Shown here piece after piece: positions 41,891 to 47,855 of a stretch of DNA of 47,855 nucleotides (position 1 is its first letter; the number at the start of each line of letters is the position of its first letter). Both the position numbers and the translations under genes were made by a program. The stretch comes from an uncultured Mycoplasma sp. Lineage in GTDB: Bacteria; Bacillota_I; Bacilli_A; RF39; UBA660. A model generated the notes under the pieces. It was not told the DNA's origin and searched no databases. It saw nothing but the letters and a program-made list of their open reading frames with translations. The stretch lies in assembly GCA_945947035.1 (NCBI GenBank), contig CAMEXD010000010.1, forward strand, positions 1 to 47,855. The letters run 5' to 3'.

Positions 41891-43816
41891 ATGAATTTCA
41901 AAAAAGAATTAAAAAAACGCGTTACTCCATTTATCTTAGCAACAGCAATAAGTGGAACATCAATGGCAACGAATGCAGTTGTTGCAAAAGCAGAAGTAAA
42001 GAAGGAAAAGGAAGAAGACATTAATGTAGAAGATGCTACAATTATTAATGATGAAACTCTAAAAACACTTACAACAGCACAAATTATTGCTAGAAAAGCA
42101 GTTTATGGTTCACCAAGAGTAATGTCAAAAAAAGAAGTGATAGAAAAATCTTTAGTGTCAGATTATTTTGATACTAAAAAAGAAGCTCAAGATTGGATTG
42201 ATAAAAGAAAAGAAATTTTAAAAGATGCTTATGAAATAACAAAAGAAGAAATAATAACAAGTACAGTTAAAGAACAAGTAGGAGATCCAATAGAAATTTA
42301 TGAAGAATTTGATAATGAAAAAGATGCTTTATCAAAAAAAGAAAAATTAGAAAGTGATATTAATAATAAATGTGATCTTGAAGTTGTTGAAGAAGAAGAA
42401 AAACATACAATAGGAACAAAAGTTGAATTTGAAAAAACTTTTAACACACAAGAAGAAGCAGAAGAATACAAAAAATCACTTGAAGGTAAAAAAGATGTTA
42501 CTATAACTGAAGAAGTTATTGATGAAGAAACAGTTTATCCAGAAGAAAAAGTTACAGATATTTCAACTGATTCTTTAGAAAAGTTAGAAAATGAAATTAA
42601 ATCTGTTATTGATGGAATTAAAGAAGAAGAAACAGAAAACATTTCTTATGAAACAAGAGTAGAACAAGATAAAAAAGAAGAAACTATATTAGGTGAAGTA
42701 ACTGAAGAAAACATTTCTAAAACTTTTTCTACAAAAGAAGAAGCAGAATCTTTTATAGAAAATAAAAAATCAGAAGAAACAGATGATGTAAAATTTGAAT
42801 TTGAAGAAATAAAAGAAAGAACTGAAACTTTTAGAGAAGAAAGTGAAATTAATGAAGTATTTGATTCCATGGAAGATGTAAATTCATTTATTGATAGTTT
42901 AAAAGAACAAGGATATAATATCGATAGTTATGATGTTACAGAGGAAACAACAACAGTAATAGAAAAAATTCCTACTGGTAATGTAATTGTAAAAGATTCT
43001 ACAAAATTTGATTCAAATTCACATTTTGAAGCAAATGGAAATTTTGCAATGATAAAACAAGGAAATGGAACTGCTGTTATATGGACATTAGAACCTTTAT
43101 CTGCAAGTGAACAAGAATCATTTATAAATTCATTCTTAAAAGCTAATTATGATCCTTCAATTAAAGATTCAAATTTTGAATTTATTTCAGGTAATGGAGA
43201 ATATGATTTATCATATTTAGGTAATAATTGGGGAACATATTTAATTAATTATAGCGATGGAAAAATAGTAGTAGAATGTGATAAAGCTAAAATTTCTCAT
43301 TTAAATGTGGGTACATTTGAAAATGAATTTATAGAAGAAGAAAAAACTATTTCTCAATTTAGAATTTCCGGAAAAAAATATATTGAAAACAATTATCAAG
43401 TATATGATGTAAAAGGAATTAGAAAAGAACAACTATATGAAAATATTACAACATATTATGCAACTATTTATAAAACAAAAAAGGAATTAAATAAAAAATA
43501 TGTAATAAGAGGTTCTTATGTTACAGAGGAAGAGGAAATTAGCAAGAAATATGTATTAAAAGGAACTATTAAAAAATTTAGAGAAAAAGAAAAATATAAA
43601 GGTTTAATTGAATATAGATTAGTTGTAGTAAATAAAGATGATGACTATGATGCTCGTGATATTATTTTTATAGAAGAAAAAAATCCAGATACAGGATATG
43701 ATGCAAATGTTGAATTGTGTTCTTCTTTGTTATTAGCATCAACAATTGGATTAGGATTAACAGCTGGTTTTTCTCTTGATAAATCAAAAGAAAAAAAATT
43801 TGTAAGAAAAAGATAA
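41891..43816 (+). CDS. Secreted repeat surface protein with NPDTG-like sorting signal
   Basis: 641 residues. N-terminal signal peptide (about 1-35, VTPFILATAISGTSMATNAV). Then very acidic repeats of about 50-80 residues, each with an F-x-T/N-x-E/K-E-A-x-x-x-x-x core: YFDTKKEAQDWIDK, FDNEKDALSKKEK, FNTQEEAEEYKKS, FSTKEEAESFIENK, FDSMEDVNSFIDS. A beta-rich region (about 370-580) follows. The C-terminus has NPDTG (about 600), a hydrophobic helix SSLLLASTIGLGLTAGF and a basic tail KKFVRKR, the three parts of a sortase signal with a non-LPXTG pentapeptide. GGGAGGAAAA precedes the ATG. Likely wall- or membrane-anchored; role unknown. Confidence 0.8.
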   Translation: MNFKKELKKRVTPFILATAISGTSMATNAVVAKAEVKKEKEEDINVEDATIINDETLKTLTTAQIIARKAVYGSPRVMSKKEVIEKSLVSDYFDTKKEAQDWIDKRKEILKDAYEITKEEIITSTVKEQVGDPIEIYEEFDNEKDALSKKEKLESDINNKCDLEVVEEEEKHTIGTKVEFEKTFNTQEEAEEYKKSLEGKKDVTITEEVIDEETVYPEEKVTDISTDSLEKLENEIKSVIDGIKEEETENISYETRVEQDKKEETILGEVTEENISKTFSTKEEAESFIENKKSEETDDVKFEFEEIKERTETFREESEINEVFDSMEDVNSFIDSLKEQGYNIDSYDVTEETTTVIEKIPTGNVIVKDSTKFDSNSHFEANGNFAMIKQGNGTAVIWTLEPLSASEQESFINSFLKANYDPSIKDSNFEFISGNGEYDLSYLGNNWGTYLINYSDGKIVVECDKAKISHLNVGTFENEFIEEEKTISQFRISGKKYIENNYQVYDVKGIRKEQLYENITTYYATIYKTKKELNKKYVIRGSYVTEEEEISKKYVLKGTIKKFREKEKYKGLIEYRLVVVNKDDDYDARDIIFIEEKNPDTGYDANVELCSSLLLASTIGLGLTAGFSLDKSKEKKFVRKR

Positions 43817-43823
43817 TTTGTTT

Positions 43824-43866
43824 TAGCACTTAATTTATATTTAAGTAAATTAGGTGCTATTTTTAT
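43824..43866 (+). terminator. Terminator of the repeat surface protein
   Basis: TAGCAC and TAATTT pair with AAATTA and GTGCTA (one mismatch each side), then TTTTTATTTTT. Confidence 0.8.
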
Positions 43867-43944
43867 TTTTATATAATATAAATATAAAAGTTTTTCTTCA
43901 ATTTCTTTAAATTTAATGTATAATATACATAAGTGGTGATATTT

Positions 43945-44427
43945 ATGAATTATATTAATGTAGGTAAAATTATAACAACTCATGGATTAAAAGGAGAAAT
44001 GAAAATAATTTCTGATTTTTCTTTTAAAGATAAAATTTTTAAACCTAATTTTACATTATATTTAGGAAACAATTTAGAAGAACATAAAATCATTAGTTAT
44101 AGAAAACATCAAAATTATGATATGGTTATTTTAGATAAAATAGATGATATTGATAAAGCAATTAAATATAAGCAACAAGAAGTATATGTTTTAAAAACTG
44201 ATTTAGATTTAGAAGGCAGTTATTTAGATACAGATTTAATTGGAATGGATGTTTACTTTAATGATTCTAAAATCGGTAGTGTAAAAGATATTATAGATGC
44301 AGGAAGAAAAAACATCTTAATTGTTCTAGATAACGATAAATATATTCCTAAAAATGATAATTTTATTGAAAATGTTGATCTAAAAAATAAAAAACTATAT
44401 CTAAAAAATGTGGAGGGATTATTATGA
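43945..44427 (+). CDS. rimM: Ribosome maturation factor RimM
   Basis: 160 residues from the ATG after GTGGTGATATTT. N-terminal beta barrel with GKIITTHGLKGEMKI (about 6), and a C-terminal PRC barrel with YLDTDLIGMDVY and IPKNDNFIENVDLKNKKLYL. Binds uS19 in 30S head assembly. Stop overlaps trmD by four bases. Gene order rimM-trmD-rplS is typical. Confidence 0.94.
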   Translation: MNYINVGKIITTHGLKGEMKIISDFSFKDKIFKPNFTLYLGNNLEEHKIISYRKHQNYDMVILDKIDDIDKAIKYKQQEVYVLKTDLDLEGSYLDTDLIGMDVYFNDSKIGSVKDIIDAGRKNILIVLDNDKYIPKNDNFIENVDLKNKKLYLKNVEGLL

Positions 44428-45086
44428 GAATTGATATACTAACACTATTTCCTTCAATGTTTGATGGTTTTTTAAATGAATCAATAATAAAACGCGCTAT
44501 CTCTAAGAATATTGTAAAAATAAATATTGTAAATTTTAGAGATTATTCAACTGATCCTCATAAAAAAGTTGATGATACACCATTTGGTGGTGGTTCTGGC
44601 ATGGTTTTAACTTGTCAACCTATATATGATTGCGTTGAATCACTAAAAACCAAAGATTCTTATGTAATTTTATTAACACCTGATGGTAAAACATATAATC
44701 AAAAAATAGCAAATAGCTTAAAAGAATTTAAACATTTGATTATAATTTGTGGACATTACGAGGGGTTTGATGATAGAATAAGGTTATTAGCAGATTTAGA
44801 AATTTCAATTGGAGATTATATTTTAACCGGAGGAGAAATTGCAGCCATGGCAATTACTGATTCAATTACAAGACTTCTTGATGGTGTGATATCAAAAGGT
44901 TCCTTAGAAAGTGAATCATTTAATGATAATTTACTTGATTATCCAGTATATACAAAACCAAGAGATTTTAGAGGTGTTAAAGTACCTGATGTATTAGTAA
45001 ATGGTGATCATAAAAAAATAGATGAATATAGAAAAGCAGAACAACTAAGAATCACAAAAGAAAAAAGAAATGATTTATTAAATTGA
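44424..45086 (+). CDS. trmD: tRNA (guanine37-N1)-methyltransferase
   Basis: 220 residues. SPOUT trefoil-knot enzyme: LTLFPSMFDGFLNESIIKRA at the start, DDTPFGGGSGMVL (about 51), ICGHYEGFDDRI (about 110) and SIGDYILTGGEIAAM (about 130), the SAM-binding knot. Methylates G37 to prevent frameshifting. Overlaps rimM and lies ten bases ahead of the next start. Confidence 0.97.
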   Translation: MRIDILTLFPSMFDGFLNESIIKRAISKNIVKINIVNFRDYSTDPHKKVDDTPFGGGSGMVLTCQPIYDCVESLKTKDSYVILLTPDGKTYNQKIANSLKEFKHLIIICGHYEGFDDRIRLLADLEISIGDYILTGGEIAAMAITDSITRLLDGVISKGSLESESFNDNLLDYPVYTKPRDFRGVKVPDVLVNGDHKKIDEYRKAEQLRITKEKRNDLLN

Positions 45087-45096
45087 GGTGTGGTTT

Positions 45097-45552
45097 ATGG
45101 GAGTGTCTAAAAGATTTGTAGTTACAAAAGAACAGATAAAAGGAGCGATAACATATTTAGAATATGAACGTATTAATGGTGTTTCTTTTAAACCTAAAAA
45201 AAGTGATTTTGAAGATATGATTAACGTTTCAAAAGTAGTAGTTATTAATCCTTCATTAATTGAGAAATTAGTTGATAAAAAATGTAAAAGAACATTAGAA
45301 AAATTAATTAAAATGACTGGAGTTATTTATGATCAAGATGACGAAGAAGGAGATACTGGGCTTTCTTTTATCTTAAATGAAATAGAAAAATTTAGACAGC
45401 TTTTAGATAGCAAATATAAAGAATATATGAAAGAAAAAGAATATAAATTATACCTTAAAAAGTTAGAAATAATTGAAAGCGAAGTAAAACTTAGAAAAAA
45501 AGTATTGGAAGCAAGATTAGCAATGGATAGTAAAAAAAGTAAAGGAAGATAA
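45097..45552 (+). CDS. Hypothetical protein between trmD and rplS
   Basis: 151 residues from MGVSKRFVVTKEQIKGAITY, with GAGGTGTGG just upstream. Basic start, then a helical charged body with IYDQDDEEGDTGLSFILNEI (about 85) and a coiled-coil end (YLKKLEIIESEVKLRKKVLE). Probably co-transcribed with rimM-trmD. No family recognised; such inserts between trmD and rplS are not usual in Bacillus. Confidence 0.65.
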   Translation: MGVSKRFVVTKEQIKGAITYLEYERINGVSFKPKKSDFEDMINVSKVVVINPSLIEKLVDKKCKRTLEKLIKMTGVIYDQDDEEGDTGLSFILNEIEKFRQLLDSKYKEYMKEKEYKLYLKKLEIIESEVKLRKKVLEARLAMDSKKSKGR

Positions 45553-45559
45553 ATTTTAC

Positions 45560-45588
45560 TTGCTTATCATAAAATATTGTGCTATAAT
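45560..45588 (+). promoter_or_regulatory. Sigma-A promoter of rplS
   Basis: TTGCTT (45560-45565), 17-base spacer, TATAAT (45583-45588). Confidence 0.75.
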
Positions 45589-45599
45589 TACATACGTTA

Positions 45600-45634
45600 T
45601 TAGTCAATCCGCTGATGAAATATCATGATTGATG
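45600..45634 (+). promoter_or_regulatory. Possible L19 leader structure
   Basis: TCAATC (45604-45609) pairs with GATTGA (45627-45632), with inner TGAT/ATCA, in the untranslated leader just before the rplS ribosome site (AAAAGGAG). The position and the CCGCTGAT loop segment recall the Firmicutes L19 leader that mediates autoregulation by bL19; a profile match was not made. Confidence 0.5.
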
Positions 45635-45656
45635 TTAAAAAAGGAGTGAATATAAG

Positions 45657-46001
45657 ATGAACAAAGTTGATAAAATTTCAGCTAAACAATTAAGAAATGA
45701 CATTCCAGAATTTAGAGTAGGAGATACAGTTCGTGTTGATTATAAGATAACTGAAGGAAAAAAAGAACGTATTCAAGCTTATGAAGGAATTGTTATTGGA
45801 AGAAGAGGTAGTGGTCTTTCAGAAACTTTTACAGTTAGAAAAGAATCATATGGAGTAGGAATTGAAAGAATTTTCCCAGTTCATTCTCCAAAAATTGATA
45901 AAATAGTTGTTTTAAGAAAAGGAAAAGTAAGACGTTCTAAATTGAATTTCTTAAAGGACTATAAAGGCCAATACAGAATTAAAGAAAGAGGACAAAAATA
46001 A
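45657..46001 (+). CDS. rplS: 50S ribosomal protein bL19
   Basis: 114 residues, the usual length. [20 protein letters not shown] (about 20), [20 protein letters not shown] (about 42), [20 protein letters not shown] (about 67) and [11 protein letters not shown] are diagnostic. Forms part of the bridge between subunits. Own promoter and leader; a terminator overlaps its stop codon. Confidence 0.97.
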   Translation: MNKVDKISAKQLRNDIPEFRVGDTVRVDYKITEGKKERIQAYEGIVIGRRGSGLSETFTVRKESYGVGIERIFPVHSPKIDKIVVLRKGKVRRSKLNFLKDYKGQYRIKERGQK

Positions 46002-46020
46002 AGGCTTGATGCCTTTTTTT
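46000..46020 (+). terminator. Terminator of rplS
   Basis: AAAGGC pairs with GCCTTT around TTGAT, followed by a T run; it ends only six bases before the first lepB start. Confidence 0.8.
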
Positions 46021-46025
46021 GCTAA

Positions 46026-46529
46026 ATGCATATGAAAAAAGAAAATATAAGGGAAATTATTATTTATGCATCTATTATCTTGTTTATAATATTACTTAGA
46101 ACATTTATTATAACTCCTGTTAGGGTGAATGGTAATAGTATGAATAACACATTACATAATGGAGAAATATTGCTTCTTGATAAGATTAGTTATAGATTTA
46201 GTGATATTAAAAGATTTGATATAGTAGTTATTAATTATAAGAATGAAAGACTTATAAAACGTGTTATTGGTCTTCCAGGAGAATCTTTAAAAGTTTCTGA
46301 TGGCAATTTATATATCAATGATAAATTAACTAAAGAAGATTATTTAGATGAAATAACTGATGATTTTATCTATGATGGAGTAATAAAAGAAAATTGCTAT
46401 TTTGTAATGGGTGATAATAGAGATGATTCTCTTGATAGTAGATACTTTGGATGTTTTGACAAAAAAGATATATTAGGAAAAACTAATTTCACTTTATTTC
46501 CTTTTAGTAAATTTGGCAAAATACAATAG
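46026..46529 (+). CDS. lepB: Signal peptidase I
   Basis: 167 residues, Gram-positive single-helix form. Membrane helix (about 10-28), then the catalytic serine in VRVNGNSMNNTL (about 38), the general-base lysine in RLIKRVIGLPGES (about 78) and the GDNRDDSLDSRYFG box (about 138). Cleaves signal peptides of exported proteins such as those in this window. The start may instead be the ATG at 46032. Neither has a ribosome site, because the rplS terminator ends just upstream; a few-base leader or readthrough must supply initiation. Confidence 0.93.
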   Translation: MHMKKENIREIIIYASIILFIILLRTFIITPVRVNGNSMNNTLHNGEILLLDKISYRFSDIKRFDIVVINYKNERLIKRVIGLPGESLKVSDGNLYINDKLTKEDYLDEITDDFIYDGVIKENCYFVMGDNRDDSLDSRYFGCFDKKDILGKTNFTLFPFSKFGKIQ

Positions 46530-46538
46530 GAGGTTTGT

Positions 46539-46784
46539 ATGAAAGAAAAAATAGAAGTTGGGGACTTTGTTGCACCAATTATTGAAAAATTTGATGATGA
46601 TTTATTAGAAGAATTGGATGTATCTTCTGAGGATTTATATGGTTTTGTAACCGAAAAAAATGAAAATGTTATAACAGTATCTGGTATTGCAAGAAATGTT
46701 GAGACTACCTGGAATGAAGATAAATTTATAAAATCAGATATTCCAGAAATTTTTAATGAAAAAGGTAGTACTAGATGTAGATAA
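46539..46784 (+). CDS. Small acidic hypothetical protein
   Basis: 81 residues, no membrane helix; starts MKEKIEVGDFVAPIIEKFDD and contains YGFVTEKNENVITVSGIARN, a beta-rich SH3-like or KOW-like pattern. AGGAGG precedes the ATG, nine bases after lepB. Not recognised. Confidence 0.65.
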   Translation: MKEKIEVGDFVAPIIEKFDDDLLEELDVSSEDLYGFVTEKNENVITVSGIARNVETTWNEDKFIKSDIPEIFNEKGSTRCR

Positions 46785-46816
46785 AAGGTATACGTATAAT
46801 TTGTATACTTTTTATT
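46783..46816 (+). terminator. Terminator after the lepB unit
   Basis: AAAA-G-GTATAC pairs with GTATAC-TTTT (one bulged G), then TATTTT. Confidence 0.75.
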
Positions 46817-46837
46817 TTAATAAAATAAAAAGATTTG

Positions 46838-46866
46838 TTGACGAACACATGTTTTTATATTATAAT
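46838..46866 (+). promoter_or_regulatory. Sigma-A promoter of the zinc-ribbon gene
   Basis: TTGACG (46838-46843), 17-base spacer, TATAAT (46861-46866). Confidence 0.8.
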
Positions 46867-46887
46867 TTTATATGTGTGGAGGTAGAA

Positions 46888-47134
46888 ATGAAAAATATGT
46901 CAAAGTTGTGGTATGCCTATAATATCTAAAACTCAATTAGGAACAAATAGTGATGGAAGTATAAATGAAGACTATTGTAAATATTGCTATAAAAATGGTG
47001 AGTTTATAGATAAGGTTACAATGGAAGAATATATTGAAATGTGTTCAAAGTATGGTAATCAAGCTGGAATGACTAATGAAGAAATGAAAGAACACTGTAA
47101 AAAGTTATTTCCAACTTTAAAAAGATGGAAATAA
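46888..47134 (+). pseudogene. Zinc-ribbon protein, frameshifted at its N-terminus
   Basis: A good promoter and GGAGG lead to an ATG at 46888, but its frame stops at TAA after 13 codons. A frame starting at TGT 46898 reads CQSCGMPIISKTQLGTNSDG, then CKYCYKNGEF, EYIEMCSKYGNQAGMTNEEM and CKKLFPTLKRW to the stop. This is the usual putative-zinc-ribbon protein whose intact forms start MKKYCQSCGMP. A one- or two-base indel in the A/T run after the start codon explains it. It may be real inactivation or a sequence error. Internal ATG 46913 lacks a ribosome site. Confidence 0.75.
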
Positions 47135-47408
47135 TTTTTTAGATATTCTATGACAATTTAAAAATATTTATGATAATATAAATTTAGAAAGTGATAAAAA
47201 TGAGTGATGAAAAAAAGTTTTTCTAAGACTTCGATTAACTGGGTAATGGATACTTAAGGAAAACACCGTTCAATACCTAGAAAATAGAGAAAAAATGATT
47301 AAATTCTTTTTACATATTTATTATATTTTTTATAAAAAAACTATAAAAATATAGGGTAGTGGGAACATAAAGAAAACTTTAATATAATTAATAAAAAAGG
47401 AGGTAACG
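47135..47408. other. Intergenic stretch with no credible gene
   Basis: AT-rich. An ATG at about 47200 (MSDEKKFF) hits stops after eight codons, and in-frame stops continue; it might be debris of a gene. The ribosome site of the dinD-like gene is at its right end. Confidence 0.5.
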
Positions 47409-47855
47409 ATGAAGAAAATTGGAAATAAATATACTAAAAATACTTTTGAAAATATAAAACATATAGATGAACATGGAAATGAATATTGGTATGCTAGGGA
47501 ACTTTCAAAAGTTTTAGAATATAGAGATTGGAGAAATTTTTTTAAGGTTTTAAAAAAAGCAAAAGAAGCTTGTAAAAATTCTGGATTTAATGTGGATGAA
47601 CAACTTGTTGAGGTCAACAAGTTGTCAAGAAGAAACAATAATGCTATTGCTAATATCCAAGATTATAAACTATCAAGATACATATGCTATTTGATAGTTC
47701 AAAATGCTGATCCAAGTAAAGAAGTTGTTGCCTTAGGACAAACATATTTTGCTATTCAAACAAGAAAACAGGAAATAACAGAACAAGAATATGATTCTTT
47801 ATCAGATGATGAAAAAAGATTTTATCAAAGAAAATTAACAAAACAAGGTAATTAC
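47409..47855 (+). CDS. DinD-like (BRO-N domain) protein, cut by the window end
   Basis: Starts after AAAAAGGAGGTAACG with MKKIGNKYTKNTFENIKHID and continues HGNEYWYARELSKVLEYRDW, KVLKKAKEACKNSG, DYKLSRYICYLIVQNADPSK and EVVALGQTYFAIQTRKQE. The last three are the signature of DNA-damage-inducible protein D with its BRO-N DNA-binding-like domain. About 149 codons are visible; the ~130-residue C-terminal part is outside. Often found in mobile or defence islands. Confidence 0.85.
   Translation, partial: MKKIGNKYTKNTFENIKHIDEHGNEYWYARELSKVLEYRDWRNFFKVLKKAKEACKNSGFNVDEQLVEVNKLSRRNNNAIANIQDYKLSRYICYLIVQNADPSKEVVALGQTYFAIQTRKQEITEQEYDSLSDDEKRFYQRKLTKQGNY

Overview
This is a very AT-rich, low-GC chromosomal segment from a Gram-positive bacterium of the class Bacilli, probably an uncultured-type gut commensal near the Erysipelotrichales, RF39 or Mycoplasmatota-like lineages. 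The evidence is the Bacillus-like gene order (ftsK-ymfF-ymfH; yqeG-yqeH; dnaG-sigA-trmK; rpsU-yqeY-yqfC-yqfD-vanZ-ybeY-dgkA-cdd-era-yqzL-recO; rimM-trmD-rplS), the DnaD, PcrA and YqfQ-type proteins, the TTGACA/TATAAT promoters, and a convincing bile salt hydrolase. The taxonomic placement is inference; no rRNA is present. YqfC, YqfD and a YqfQ-like protein hint at an endospore-forming ancestry.

Layout. 1-2168: a membrane-anchored surface protein whose start codon sits in a run of ten G, and whose 3' end looks like the variable region of a diversity-generating retroelement (DGR). 2169-3441: dnaD and nth. 3470-4030: a candidate type I toxin-antitoxin locus with a 30-residue hydrophobic peptide, a convergent antisense RNA, and a second orphan copy of the antisense unit. 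4278-6872, minus strand: two small genes, then a decayed mobile element (relaxase tail, serine recombinase pseudogene, leader peptide with terminator, broken small gene) lying at the 3' side of tRNA-Cys. 7226-10960: a secreted glucosaminidase with a dockerin, followed by a membrane protein with a cohesin-like domain. 10997-18362: mostly housekeeping (ftsK, deoD, ymfF, ymfH) with some hypotheticals. 18420-21207: a broken rhuM, an orphan ABC substrate-binding lipoprotein, the bile salt hydrolase, and a small relic matching the variable tail of the first gene.

21283-31863: pcrA, a DUF368 polyprenyl-phosphate transporter, two coiled-coil proteins, yqeG, yqeH, dnaG, sigA, trmK and a convergent yqfQ-like gene. 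31931-32081 holds a candidate structured small RNA with its own promoter and terminator. 32199-38138 is the ribosome biogenesis and cell-envelope run from rpsU to rpmF, including yqzL and rpmF, both very short. 38205-41703 holds RNA-modifying enzymes and a YgjP-type metallopeptidase. 41891-43816 encodes a repeat-rich surface protein with an NPDTG-like C-terminal sorting signal. 43945-46529 holds rimM, trmD, rplS and lepB. The right end has small accessory genes, a frameshifted zinc-ribbon gene and a truncated dinD-like gene.

How it fits together: replication and segregation (DnaD, DnaG, FtsK, PcrA), repair (Nth, RecO), ribosome assembly and rRNA/tRNA modification form the stable backbone. Surface adaptation genes (variable protein, dockerin autolysin plus cohesin-like anchor, repeat protein, bile salt hydrolase) and mobile-element debris are interleaved. 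The most novel-looking items are the toxin-antitoxin locus, the DGR-like and phase-variable surface protein with its distant relic cassette, the dockerin/cohesin pair, and the unassigned small RNA.
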